Shown: piece after piece, positions 48,089-60,494 of the stretch | Position numbering within the stretch: the stretch's first letter is position 1 | Layout of the letters: each line of letters starts with the position of its first letter | Source of the DNA: Glossina fuscipes | Lineage: Eukaryota; Arthropoda; Insecta; Diptera; Glossinidae | Direction of reading: 5' to 3' | NCBI RefSeq assembly: GCF_014805625.2 | Contig: NW_023998417.1 | Location: 3,730,622 to 3,794,621, forward strand | DNA: 64,000 bases | The notes under the pieces: generated by a model | Told to the model about the DNA's origin: nothing | The model's input: only the letters and a program-made list of their open reading frames with translations | Database searches by the model: none | Program-made: the position numbers and the translations under genes

Positions 48089-49582
48089 GAAAGAGAAAGA
48101 GAAAAAGAGAGGGGAAGCCTTCTGTTAAATTGCCTTGTGAACATTTTTGACAACAGAAGTGAAGTGTGCTCGTGCGGTTAAATTAATTGCAACCAATAAT
48201 GAGACTATGGTGACACCTCAGATATTATTGGAACATCATACGTTATTAGAGTTTATCCAATCCCGAGAACCTAAAGTCCTAGATCCTTCTGATCTTCTTG
48301 ATGCTGTCCATTCTTCAACTATAATGTCAATAACGTAACCTTCCCTTGTGTTATAAAACCTTAACCATGTTAATTTAATCTCTTTTAGATTCTTACGATT
48401 AAGTCAAATTTTCGAATCGATGGTCCTAGAAGAGGGGGTTCATTTTTTTTTAATTCCAGCAAATTATAATTTCAAATTGAATGATTCGTAATATTCCTAA
48501 GCGATGTACAGATCCATGTAGCCATGTAAGTCGGTCGGAATTGTTAAAATTTATCCTAAGGGCTTGTGTCCTTCCGGCAAGTGTATAAAGTGCCGTTTAA
48601 ACAGACCCTCAAAATAACTATACGTTGACACTTGCCGCCACTATTCTATGATTTGTTATTATTGACCCCTAACCTGGCATAAGGAAAGGCCTTAGGATGT
48701 GACTAGTCCGCTCAAACAGGTCCTTTCCTGTCAGGGAAAGATGTCGATTTTTCGGTCACTTCCCATCATGTGATTCTTTTGAAATTTTTCACACACCTTT
48801 CCTTCCGACGACGATACGGCGTGGTCAATGTGATTCAGTAGATGTGAAATGGCGAACACTATAAATTGATAGGTTGTTATTTTATTCGCAATCTTTTCAA
48901 TATAGGTATTAAATACAAGACCTTTGAGAGAGTAGAATGGATTGTATAAAGTTAGCTGGGAATCGACTTTGTAATAATGAAGAAGACAGATAATTGGAAT
49001 TGTATACGCAATGAACTAAAAAGTTGTAGTCAAATTATATTGGAAAACGTTTTGTAAAATAAGTTTTTATTTAAGTGAAAATAAATTTTGTTCAAGTCCG
49101 TTCCTTTTATGTGACTACGAATAAAAGCAACATCGTGAATTTCTTCTTCACATTAAACGCCATTGGGACAAAATTTTTATCCGCTTAAGTAAACGCGTTG
49201 GTAAAATAAAATTATTTTAAGTAAGTTTTTTACTCCATTTCGTTGTTTGTCATCACCTTTTATCACTTATGTATAAATCAGATGAAGATGTACTGCTGCC
49301 GTCACTTTGATAATTAACATCATTGTTGTTGTTGTTCGATGTTGATGGTAGTGACTTATTATTATTATCATCATTCGCTGACATATTAAGAGATTTAACC
49401 TTCGATAGAACACTACCGGGAGATTCAGTTTCGTTATTACCCGGTTCGAGATGACCGTAAAGACGAGCAAAAAATTGACGCGGTGAAGATGGTCGTACTG
49501 GTGCTTTACCGGCGGTCGTATTCGATGACTTGCAATTAGTCATTAATTGATTTACACTATGCGTACTATATAACGGTAACAT
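41536..49582 (-). CDS. ro: Homeobox protein rough
   Basis: Four exons, 49582-49257, 47809-47652, 43131-42897 and 41971-41536, give 384 residues (Drosophila Rough is about 350). The N-terminal exon has the [16 protein letters not shown] block; exon 2 joins through FLARRRRKE to the homeodomain at about 172-231, beginning [19 protein letters not shown], with recognition helix [15 protein letters not shown] (Gln50, Asn51). The segment after it, [19 protein letters not shown], is a Rough signature outside the homeodomain. The C-terminus is Asn/Ser/Thr-rich with His runs. Rough is a nuclear transcription factor in the eye disc that represses atonal and senseless and sets R2/R5 photoreceptor identity. 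Introns are 1.4, 4.5 and 0.9 kb; the 4.5-kb intron contains an opposite-strand gene. All splice phases agree. Confidence 0.96.
42033..42811 (-). repeat. Dispersed foldback-type repeat, family A, copy 4
   Basis: A near-complete inverted copy in the last intron of ro (41972-42896). It starts with AAGAAAATTATATTCGGTCG and tttatacccatcaccg and ends with gatgagtataaaa, so the two ends are inverted repeats. Most of this 925-bp intron is the element, which implies it inserted into a formerly short intron. Confidence 0.75.
43788..43797. other. Assembly gap (10 N)
   Basis: Ten Ns in the second intron of ro, in an AT-rich stretch. The true gap size is unknown. Confidence 1.
44401..45413 (+). CDS. OXLD1: OXLD1-like protein (oxidoreductase-like domain), nested in ro
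   Basis: Two exons, 44401-44511 and 45165-45413, joined in phase 0 through GTAAGC and ttttttggtAG, give 119 residues. Exon 1 encodes a basic, hydroxylated N-terminus without acidic residues until position 32 ([20 protein letters not shown]...), fitting a mitochondrial targeting peptide. Exon 2 carries the family signature [20 protein letters not shown], then the helix [14 protein letters not shown]; both match the oxidoreductase-like domain (PF09791) of vertebrate OXLD1. The closely spaced Cys (CC...C..C) may bind a metal; the biochemical role of the family is not established. It lies wholly within the second intron of rough on the opposite strand. The Lys-rich acidic tail after the domain has no known role. 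Confidence 0.9.
45719..45925. mobile_element. piggyBac-type MITE in ro intron 2
   Basis: 207 bp bounded by CCCTTTGCACCGGAG on the left and, inverted, CCCTTTGCCCTCG on the right. The right flank is TTAA (45926-45929) and the left flank TTAT, one change from the piggyBac target site. It has no ORF and resembles the element at 22631-22770. Confidence 0.6.
46430..47300 (-). mobile_element. Near full-length mariner transposase pseudogene
   Basis: On the minus strand, across several frameshifts and stops, the mariner order is readable: the linker [19 protein letters not shown], then CEILLERY-like [10 protein letters not shown], a degraded GDEKW region, a degenerate NPKRKKSWG segment, [20 protein letters not shown] around the third catalytic Asp, and [16 protein letters not shown] ending. 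The locally higher GC content compared with flanking intron also marks it as foreign. It lies in the second intron of ro and is clearly inactive. Confidence 0.8.
48043..48110. repeat. GA microsatellite in ro intron 1
   Basis: A run of GA units followed by GAGATA/GAAA variants in the first intron of ro. Confidence 0.9.
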
Positions 49583-52500
49583 TTTTATATTTTATATTCA
49601 AAATTATTATTTACTTGCGCATGCAGAGAGACACATCTGTTAGGTTGAAAGAAACAACACTGAATGAATATTTCATTGATTGATTAACTCTGAAACCATT
49701 TTTACGCACAGGATAATTTAATCCTTTTTCTTTTTTTTTTTTATTACTATTTTTTCCTTTTTGGTATTTTGTTTCTTTTTTGCTTTCTTTTTTTTTCTTT
49801 TTTGTTGCTACTTCCGTAAACAATATCAATATGAAAATTTAGCGTAACAATGACGACAACTTTCGTTTATGTTGCAAGCCAAACTAGGCAGAAGATACTC
49901 TCATAAGTCCGTATGTCGGAATGGACACGTATTATTAACCATAGCTGCATTATAATGTTGAAGTTGTTTAAATTTTGTCATTGCTTGATGGTTTGTTTGT
50001 TATGTTAAACACCTAAATTTTGTTGTTAATAAATATTATGTACGATAATAAAGTAATAAACGTTCTCTCTTTTCTCCACTTATATTATGTACGTGTGTGT
50101 ACCTTAAATATGTGAATCTCAAATTACATGCGATATATATACATCTTCCCCTTTTGATTTGGTTTAATACGTGTGTCATTTAGGCATTGCAGGATTTCAT
50201 TGTCTGTTTGTTTAGTCAAGTGTTTGAGTGGTTGCTCCGGAAAAAGTATTTTCCTATTGGCTGCTGACACACTTTAGGGATAATTCAACCCCTAAACACG
50301 TGACAAAAAACATATTTATACACTAAGAAAAATTTCATCACAAACTGTTCCCAAGTTTGTTTAATAATGTCAAATGATATTGCCCGATTCTTGATCGAAA
50401 TTAATAGAATTGGAATTAAATTAAATAAAAAGTCCAATATATATACAACTGAAGCCAACCCCAATTTTCATAGCACACAACCGTTTAAATAAAATGTTGT
50501 TTAACAACACTATGATTTTCATTTAAGGCGTGAAGAGGATGATGAACATTTCCTGCGTTATTTGGTTTCCTAAACATTATTTTATTTTTTTTTTGGTCAC
50601 CACTTTTTCAAGGATGAGGGTCCTATAGGGAGGGTGCTATATGCCGGACACACCGGGAGGGATATTGAATCAAAAATAACGATTGGATATATTTACCTGG
50701 CATTGTCAAGTATTGTCAAAAATGTTACCTTAAATACAACTTCAGACGCCAAGTAGAGAGTATAAAGAGAATGGAAATGTTTATTCGCAATTTTTTCAGT
50801 GTATATTTACTTGTATTAATTTTAATTTAAATTGTTTTAAGAAGGGTTGTTATAATTAAATAAGGGTTGTAATATTATATAATTGCATATTAATTTTCTC
50901 ATAACTTTATGTACTAGTCTCCGCCTTCTGGTTTTGTTTCGTTATTTTTTTCAATTTTGTTGATTTTTTTATGTATAAACAAATTGATTGATATTCAATT
51001 TTTTGTATTAAAAGGAAACGGATATATGCTTTTTACTGACAGGGTTATTATCACATATCCGGGGGCCACATATATACAATATAATGTTTTTTTGTGGAGG
51101 CACTTTTCATACGTTAGGAACCTAAAACTGGATGAATGGAGAAAAGCATTAAATTTTGCTCTGATTCATGACATATGTCCTATTTTACATACATGGGTGT
51201 ATGTATATTTTAAATATCACTTTAGCAACATCTCACAAATAACTATGTATCCCAAAAAGGCTCTTCTTGGAGTTTTGGATGAATACTGCGTTTGCTTTAA
51301 TTATTTACCGTATTTCACATTTGCTGCTTCATAAATAAAAATTTTAAATCCAAGAAGTCGAACTCATGAATAGATCTTGCTAATCTAACGAAAATAATAA
51401 AATTGAACAAGGTTTTGATATCGTAATTTGAAAAATAAAACAGTCAGGCTAAGAGGCAGACAGGTCATCGCTTGGTTTTTATGCCACCAAAATGGTAAAT
51501 CTATCCGATAGGCTAGCAACAACAGCGGTTAATAAAACCACACTTACAACCAAAAAGTAAAAGTAGATAGAAAAAAGCAATTGATTTTTTGATACTTTAG
51601 ACCAATAATGTGACCTAAAAGGGCTTTGACGTGGTGGTAAATCTCTACCAGGAGGTACGTGCCCGTCTAGTATTCTCGCGTCGATTCACCTTGTAAAGCG
51701 CTCTAAAATTGCGTTTCACGAATTTAACTTTTTTATAACAATTGTAATTCTCAGCCACTTCGCCACCCACGAATCATCTGGGCTCATCAGTGCGATAATT
51801 CTGGGAAGATTGTTGCTAGTGCGATCATAACGACTATCTCTTTTGCAAATCATTCATTAATTTTGTAATCCATAATCATAATATCGCCACAAATATATTT
51901 ATGTGTATAGAAATGCTACGATGTGCGTATCTTTTATTTTTCTATTCTCACGTTTATTTTAAAAAGAACTTAAAATATTTTGAATCGCAGTTTCTTCCAT
52001 ATTTGTCCAGATAAGCGGAGGCCTTGAAATCGTTCAATCTTTTTCAGTTTGTGAGTAAAAAGCAAAGAATGCAAATCCGTTATGTTTTTGAAAACACAGG
52101 CGTTCTTAGTTTATATTGTACTGTAGACATATCCTTTGATTAGTAATCTTAGATATCTTCACTTCTGTGGTGTCAAGAATATTCATCATAGGCATTCGTA
52201 CAGATGAACAGAGGGGTAACCGGGTAGATAAAAATGCCTAGATCTAATCACAATACGATAGCGGCTAACAGTGTATATACTCCATAATGCGATAGCGGAT
52301 ATGTCATAAAAATGCTTTAGCATATTTAATCAAAGAACGGCTCATACACGAATTTTTCAAATCAGTAAGAGGATGTTATAATTCTTCCCAATGTATAAAA
52401 CAAAGATTTTGCAAATTTTTTTTAGCTATTCGTTTGTTTTAGCTTTTTAATAATTAAGTTAAAAAAATCATACATAAAGCTTCCATATAATCTCATATAA

Positions 52501-53491
52501 ATTGCGGCAAGGGTTTTATAATGAAAACATAGAAAACTCATTTTATCTCAACTAAAAAGAAAATTATAGAAAAAATCTTAATTATTAATAGCTACCTCGT
52601 ATTTAATTCAGACGATTTAATTATATCGATAACATTTTGCGCAATTCATATGCTACAGCAATCGAAGATGCTTTTACTGCTTTCCACTGCAGTAAGTAGA
52701 AGCAAAATTTCTAAAATTACTCTCATCTTTCTTATCCACCTTGCACGTAATTGCACATTTTTCCTTTAACGATTTCATTTGGAAAGTTTGCTTGTTACAA
52801 GAAACAAATAATTTTGATTAACTTTTAGTAAAATATGCATTTTTTCTTACAAAAATATCACAATCTCTTCATGCCATTTAATTATTAATAAATATAATAA
52901 CTTTCAAAAACACTTGGCAACTCTGTGCGTTCTCTTTAAATGCACAGCTGATTTAGTACTTGATGCTCTTAAAAACTAAGAAAAATTACAAAATGTTAGT
53001 TAGTATTTGACTTACTTTGCTTTAAAGCAGTAAAAAGAATTTTAGTTTTGCGTATAGTTAGAATTGGTGTAATTAAAGAAATCTTTCTCTCAGAGCAAAT
53101 GAAATTGCAAGCATTTTGCTAGCAAAGTGAATGAAAATCTTCAATACTCTTTTCTTTTTTTTTTTTTACTTGACTATTTCTGTCGTTGTTGTTAATAATG
53201 TTCATTTTATAATATTCGGTTTGTTTGTTATATTTATAAATGTTAAATGAAAGAGTAGTAAGTGTAAGCGTCGCTAACATAACGGGAAAAATGATAAAAA
53301 TTATTGTAACTAAAAGATGAGTTAATTTCATAATTGTGTAATAAATTATTAGGCACATTTTAAGAAAATAAAAAATCAAGAATATGATGAAAAATGTTAA
53401 ATGAGAGTTAGATAATATTATTTAGTGAAAGTTTAATGAAAGAAATTGCGTTAAAATAACTTGTTACAAATTGAAATAATAGTGAAAAAAA
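49583..53491. other. Region upstream of ro
   Basis: About 3.9 kb upstream of the ro start codon, so likely to hold its promoter and 5' UTR. I recognise no gene. The only long ORF (50957-51334, 125 codons) has no family resemblance and AT-biased, Tyr/Phe-rich content, so it is probably fortuitous. Confidence 0.5.
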
Positions 53492-53742
53492 ATGTCAAAT
53501 TGTCGTAGAAAATTGCGTATTTTAACTTTGCCGAACGAGTGCGTTTCAAAAGACTTGGAATATGTACAAGATAACGATAGTGAAGGTGACTTGGATAACA
53601 GTGATTGTAGTAGAATTGAATATAGTGGGAAAGGCATGCATGAAACAACTCTTGGAATGGATAACAAGAAGATAAATCACAATGAAACAGTTACAAACCG
53701 AACCATTGATCAGTATGAAGATTCTTACGATAAAGTTTTAAG
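53492..53742 (+). CDS. Candidate first coding exon of an unrecognised gene
   Basis: An ATG in good insect context (gaaaaaaATG) opens 83 codons ending in a consensus donor, AAG|GTAAGC, in phase 2. The peptide (MSNCRRKLRILTLPNEC... ending DQYEDSYDKVLR) has a basic start and then a hydrophilic, Asp/Glu/Asn-rich stretch with little low-complexity bias, unlike the Phe/Ile/Lys ORFs of the surrounding DNA. I do not recognise the protein and found no convincing second exon within the window; the rest may lie past 64000. It could instead be a chance ORF. Confidence 0.35.
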
Positions 53743-54509
53743 GTAAGCTTCTGAAAAAATAAATGAAAAAATTTGTGTCCAACTAGATAATATAGCCTAA
53801 CACTAATTAGAACTACAACGCGATTCCACGAAAATTGAAATTTTTTATCAAAAAATTGGCGGCATGGATACTAACCTCCTAAGTTTTAATCTTGCATGAA
53901 TTCATTTTGTTAGGTTGCCTCAGTTGTAACTTAGTATTAGCCCCCATAACAATTTCGTAGTGAATAGTTCGTCTAAACGCGCATCAAAACTTCGATATCA
54001 ATTTTATTTTTCGATATTTGGAACATTAAAAAGAGTTGTGCTGTACCTTGTTTATGGTATGCTTCCCTTGAATATTGTATTCCCAAGAGCAGTGTTTGTT
54101 TTTATAACACAAGTAAACAACACCCTCAGCAAATATGCGGCGCACTCATTAGATTGATTACAATAAATGTATAGATCGATATTAACATACCCTACGCTAT
54201 TCGTGGTCGGAAGAGTCTTTGTCCGGATGTGTGTAAGCATTCAGAATCGCTTACGATAGATCTACCTTTTGTTATGTCGATCGATTCACGATCAATTTCT
54301 GAGTCGACCTAAGCTAGTCTGTCTGCCTAGTCATTGCCTGTCCAACCCACGGGTTTTAAATTTGGTACAGTGAAGTCTTTGTCTTTGACAAGGACATTAA
54401 TTTTGTTAACCAGTGTCGTAAGACATTTATATTAGGTTTCCACATTTTAGCAGCCTGGGACGGACACCTTAGGATTATGAACACATCTAACATTTTCATC
54501 AATATTTAT

Positions 54510-54970
54510 AGCCTACAGGGTGTATTTAAATAGTACGGACGTATGTAGCGCGCAAGGGCTTAAAGTGGACCCAATTTTTATTATACCGGTCGATTTAAAA
54601 TTATAATCAGATTTGATCTAAGCCTGTCTGTCCGTCTGATGTCTGTCCACGTAAATCTATGTTCAAGCTACAGATCATAATTTTTGCCGTGTTTGGACAC
54701 GGGGACGAGCGTTATTGAAAATGGGCCGGATCGGGCACTTTTTTGACCACTCCCCATATATCATAATAGTAATATAACATAAAAAAATTAACTGTACCAA
54801 ATATTGACCATCTCGGCCTTTTGTTTAGATTTTACCCTAATAAGGATTTTCACGAAAATCCTTTGTAGATCAGAAAAGCCTAAGTGTTAACGTGTGATGA
54901 TGACACTTGACCCATAATAGTAACTTCAAACAAAAATAGTGTAGGGTATTAAAAGGTCGGCCTTGCGCGC
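54510..54970 (+). repeat. Dispersed repeat, family B, copy 2
   Basis: It starts at tacagggtgtatttaaatag and ends with gtagggtattaaaaggtcgg, which is the inverted form of the start of the copy at 57530. Internal blocks include cctgtctgtccgtctgatg and a gggcttaaagtgg motif shared with that copy. Confidence 0.65.
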
Positions 54971-55795
54971 TATAATGTTTTTGTTTTACATAATAATTTT
55001 TTACAAGAATTCTAATAAACATTCACGCCGATATCTACAGCGATTGGAAATTCGCAATGAAAGTATTATAAAATTTATGTATTTTTTTATTAGAAATTGT
55101 GAAATTCTTGATATAATAAACCCAAGCAACTCCTCCGCCGTACTCAATAATTCGAAAGCTACAGCAATAAATAGCAAATGGAAAAAATAACCTTGATTGA
55201 TCCGCTAACATGTCTAAAAACGAGTTCTTCGTACATTTTTTTTTAGAAGCGATGCATTGAAGATTCAGTCTAAGCCAGTTATAACGGTCTAACTTGTTTT
55301 GGTTGATTTAGGTACGGATTTCACTCATTTCCATAATTTCGAAAAAAAAAAAAATTGGGATGCTATCGTCAGGCAAGGCCGACCGTTAGGCTCCCTTCAC
55401 CACATCGCCTAGAATAGTTACTCACTCTCTTGGTAATACTACAACATGGAACGCTATTGGAGGTGTTCCAAAACCTCACATGGCCTGAGCCGAATTTTGC
55501 AGATTTCCGTCATAAAAAACTAGAAATTTGTTTTTCTCTCCATATACGGGCTTGCTTTTCATGAGTATTGTTAGTTTGGCTCGCACATCGTAACAGTGCT
55601 CTTAGTTGATGATGAGGAGGCTGGTAGAAAATGAGAAGGAATTAGTGTTTGCGTAAAGATAAATTAATTTGCGTGTCATTCTCAAAAAATTAAATATATT
55701 CATAAACTATTTATTATATCCTTATATTATACTTTCAATCAAGTCAATATTTATAATCATTTAACCATGACTGTCCATGCCGACATTCACTCACC

Positions 55796-56581
55796 TTTTA
55801 TACCCATCACCGAAAGATGGAGGATATATTTTGTCAAAACATTTGCAAAAGAAAGCTTCAGAGACTCCACGAAGTATATGTATTCTTGATCAGCAACAAA
55901 TTCTGAATCGTTTTAAGAATGTCCATCCGTCCATATGCGTAATGTCTGCTGCTGACCGTAAAAAGGAAGCTACAAACTTCAAATTTGGCACCAGCATTGG
56001 AAATTCTTGCACGTATAATGGTATTGAAAATAAGCCTAATCGGTGGAAGGACACACCCACAGCGCAATGTATAATGAGAACACCTCTGTCTTTCGAAGGG
56101 AATAAAAAATAGGTTTTTTCTTATTACTCATAAACCAAACGAGATAAATGTACAAAACTTTCAACCTATAGTCTATGGGCGATATTGTAATACCTGTAGA
56201 AAAACGGAAGAGATTGACCACGCCTACCCAATACTATAGGCGCAGAAACAAGCTTTAAAAACCCCATAAATTCGAAATGCACCTCTGCCTATGTATCTGT
56301 CTGTAATCCTGCCCAACTGTGTAGTATCTGTGGTAAAAATTCTCTCATTTGCCTACAAATTTTCAAAAGAATTTGAACCTAGACCTAGACTTTTCAAAGG
56401 ACATGCCCACAACACCCAATCGCCTAATTAACAAAAACTTTTAATTTGAAAATAAAAAAAAAAATCCGCCTCGTCCACTCCATATTATAGTACCGAAGTA
56501 TAATTCTTTTGCTTCTTTTTTCTTTTTAGGATAACGGTGATGGGTATAAAAGATTCGGTCACGACCGAATATAATTTTCTT
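55796..56581 (+). repeat. Dispersed foldback-type repeat, family A, copy 5 (most intact)
   Basis: 786 bp. The left end TTTTATACCCATCACCG is the exact reverse complement of the right end CGGTGATGGGTATAAAA, so terminal inverted repeats of 17 bp are intact. Beyond the right inverted repeat lies ATTCGGTC-AC-GACCGAAT and an ATAATTTTCTT tail, as in the other copies. No transposase ORF is present. Confidence 0.8.
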
Positions 56582-57529
56582 ATTTGTTGCTATTTAAAAT
56601 AGAATTATATTCGATACGACCGAACCTTTGGATGTCTTCTTATGTATTCGCATATGGAATGAGTGAAATGGTGAGAGGGAGAGTCGTTAAAAGAGTAAAA
56701 ATTTATATAAATTTGATTGTTCTCTTCGTAACTATTTTAGTAAAGTTCTGAATATTTTTTAATTTTTCCAGTTGTGGGGCAAATATTCGATAAATGCGGT
56801 TGTAGAGCAGCGGTAAAATATTGTGTTGAGAAAAGAAAATCGGCGAATACGTAATTAACGGTGTAATAATCCATTCTAAGCGAGAAGTGAATTTGATACT
56901 AATATATACAACAAGGGGTTCATTGACGAGGCATTTTTTATATTTTTTTTAATGTTTTTTAATTCTCAAGCCAAATCCTAAACGTGTTTTTATTTTCGTT
57001 CCGAAAGCAAAACTATCTCAATTATAGAAAAACAATGCAAAACAATAGTACATTAATACACCCCTTTTCGCATTAAATATTTTATGGAAGTGGTTTCTTT
57101 TTTTTGTTTGCATTTTCATAATTTTCATTTGCAAAAGCTGTGTATTTTAGCACTGATAAATGTGTAAGCCTTGTGTGTGATAAGGGTGTCAATAAGAAAA
57201 ATTTTGTTAAGCACTAAACTCAATTATGGAGAACTGAAGGCGCAATGAATATCCAAAACTGAAGATCGGTTCAATCGGTTCGCAGAATCTCTGGGATGAG
57301 ACGTCATAAAAAATGTGTATGTGACCAGCGTCAAATAATGCCATCGTAAGATCATTGTGCTCTTTTCCTCTCATTCATTTTCTTTATATATCTAGCTAAA
57401 GTTTCCCTAAACTCTGCAAAGAGAAAATTTGATTTTTTTTTCTTGGCCCAAATGATGATAATGAACATTTCATATATTCTTTAAACATAATGGTTTTCTT
57501 TAAGCAAGTAAAAAAGTATGTAATAAAAA

Positions 57530-58310
57530 CGTTATAGTCGGGCTAGGCCGACTATTAAATACCCTAAAACTATTCTTATTAACATCAAATTATACCCTAC
57601 TCTTATATAAACTTACTATTATGGAACTGTATATTAAAAATTAGGCCCCTTTCCAAATAAATGCTTACTTTCCATAAGAATGGTTGTGCCTAAGCGAGTT
57701 CAAGAATTGAGATACGTTTTCAAAATACAGCGCAGTCAATTTTTATAGCACATTACAATTGTGATTCAATTTTCGTCATAAAATATTAATATTTGGACTT
57801 TTCTGCCCCATACGGAATCAATTTTGTTGGAAATTCTTTTATTCCAATCTGCTTTTATCATGAAAATTATATCAATTTGTCATATGAATGACAATTTTCA
57901 TTCTAAGAAAGGGAAGTTCGTAAAATTGCCTTAGCCGGTCCAAATTGTTCACACCAAATTCGAATGCTGAAATACTACTTTTGATGAGGAATTTTGAAAA
58001 TTACAATTTTCTTCATATAGCGACTTTTCAGAATGGGGACAGCGGATAAGCGGAACAGTCGATAAAGTCCTTAGGTCAAAACACGTCACTGTGAAAAATT
58101 TCATGTAAATATCCAAACAATTGCGACCTACAGTTTGAATACAAATTTCCAAATACCACGGACGGACAGACAGGCTTAAATGAATTCAGATTAGTATTTC
58201 GAATCGTTCGGTATAACAAAAGCGGGGCCCATCTTAAGCCCTTTTGCGTGTTATGGACGTTTGCAAAAACTTAATATACCCTGTACCACCACTGATGTGG
58301 GGTGCAATTA
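57530..58310 (-). repeat. Dispersed repeat, family B, copy 3
   Basis: It starts with tagtcgggctaggccgacta followed by ttaaataccct and ends with aatataccctgtaccaccac. Both ends recur, separately, elsewhere in the window. About 780 bp and non-coding; the best candidate for a complete family B unit here. Confidence 0.7.
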
Positions 58311-59198
58311 TCAACACCCTTACTCATCAATCTTATGCGGCTGTAATTTATAATGAAAAGTATAGCAGTGGTACATAGTTTTCGTGTCTGTCGCATGGTC
58401 AAAAGAGTTTTGAATTAAAATTTGCCTTTTTCTATATGTTATTTGTTTGATATTTTTCCATTTTCGGATCATTGTTCTCTTTCGTTCGTCATTTTCACAT
58501 TCATCAAGGGAGAAAGTATGGAGTTATAGTCTGCTTCCATTTGCGATTAAATTATACGGAACTTCAAATAAATTATTTTATTGAAAATTCGTATAAGTTA
58601 ATCATAATCAAGTTAAGGTTAGTGAAACGACCCTATCCGATGAACTTTTTAAACTCTAATTTAATTCTGAAACTTTAGGATGCAATAGCCGTGAAGCTAG
58701 CCTTAAGAAACTCCATAGACAATACCCTTTCATTCTTCATTAGAACATTACCTTATGTCCAGTTGCATCTTTCTACTCTAAATTTTTTTGCAGAAATTAT
58801 AATGAAAACATTAGAAAACCACAAGGGAATTACAATTGAAAATGAAAACTTTTGACTTTTCATACTTTCTTTTACAAATGATATAAGGAAGAAATTTCGT
58901 TGCTATCTTGTAATGTTTTTTTATAGCGTTCGAATTGCACGGCACTGTTTACGTCGATAAAAGCATAATAAATAAACTGTTGAATTTTTATATCCATGTC
59001 TTTTGTTAATTATTTATTTGCATTTTGTTTTTTTTTGTTTTCGATGTGTTTTGTTGACATTTCTTTTTAATTTGAGAATTTAAACGATTACTTTACATTT
59101 TTTTTTTTTTTTTTGCTTTTTTTAGTTTCAATTTATTGGACTAAAGTTATAACATCTATGAATGAAAGTTAAATATTTTATATAAATTTTTGTAATTT

Positions 59199-59238
<40 letters not shown>

Positions 59239-60494
59239 ATTGCACACATAACACATAAATTGCTTGAGTTGGGTTCTCCGAATTCGGGGCTTACCCTATA
59301 TATATATTTTTCTTCATTCATTTCTTTCAGTGCAATAAATATATTGTTGTTGTATTAACTAGAAGTCGGTGTATAACTTGTAAGTGTGTAATTGGCCTTA
59401 TTTTAATTTTATTATTAATTTTTGTTGTCGTGAATTTTGTAATGCTAATAATTTCATCATTTAGTGTGCAACAGATGGATGAATGAAGATTTTAGCGCCT
59501 GCGTATCGTGTCACGACAACATTGCACATCGATGTACCTGTCTGTTGAAATTCTTGTAGTTAATATGCATAAATGTAATACTTGAATAGATAGATCAAAT
59601 ACGATTCATTAGTTAAAGGCTTTCTGCGGTCAGGCCAATAGAACAAAGAAGAAGAAGAATGGATGGTTTACATAAGAACTCTCGTCTAAATCAAAGAGCT
59701 TTGTTAGAGTTACGGTTTGTAGCAAACATATGATCAAGAAAAAAAATAAATTTAAGGTGGCAGGGGAGAGAAGAGTTACTGAAAAAATTTTTTTTTCTCA
59801 GCCTAATTGGCACTTGGAACCTTCTGGAAAAAATTCGCGAGTTTTTTGGGGTGTAATTTCGAGGTGTCCATCAAGCGCGGCAAACAGACGTCTTGTGTCA
59901 AATGAATCGTTGCCAAGTAGACGCAGCCTCCTGTCGTAACTATTGGCTTCTAATTTCTCTAATGCACTAATAGAAATTATTTGAAAGCATTGCTAAATAA
60001 AAAAAGGCTTTAGTACGACTTCGCGAAGACAATCGCTGAATGGCTATGAAGTTGAGAGTGAGTGGAAGTCTTTCAAGAGATGAAAAGTTTATGTGAAGAT
60101 ACATTTTCCAACTTTCCAATGAGGAGTTAGTTTGTTTGTTCTGTGACAGACAGTAGCTTCCCTCTTTAAATAATAGTCCAAGTGAATGTAATAAAACTTT
60201 GGCCATAGGGAATATTTGCTTTATAGACAAGGAGTCAATAGCCGGCAAAATTTGGAAAATTGATAAACATAACCTATAAATGTTTAATAGGTATCATAAA
60301 ATTCGTGTCAAGTCAATAAATTCTTTTTTCGGTCTTTGTTAAAGCAACGCGAAGAAATTTAATTTTGATTTTAATTTAATTTGCATATTCTTTTGCTAAG
60401 TAATAGTGAAATACGTTTTTCGTATGCTTCTTCCTCTTGATGTCTTTATTTGTTTTTATACTTTACGCTCTATGTGATACTACTGGTAAAGTAA

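Noticed and set aside
50957..51334. 125-codon plus-strand ORF upstream of ro
   Set aside because: Longest unexplained ORF here, but AT-driven Tyr/Phe/Ile content and no family match; kept only as a note. A BLASTP hit in another fly would change this.
55777..56112. 111-codon plus-strand ORF
   Set aside because: Lies in the most intact family A repeat; the frame is not preserved in other copies.
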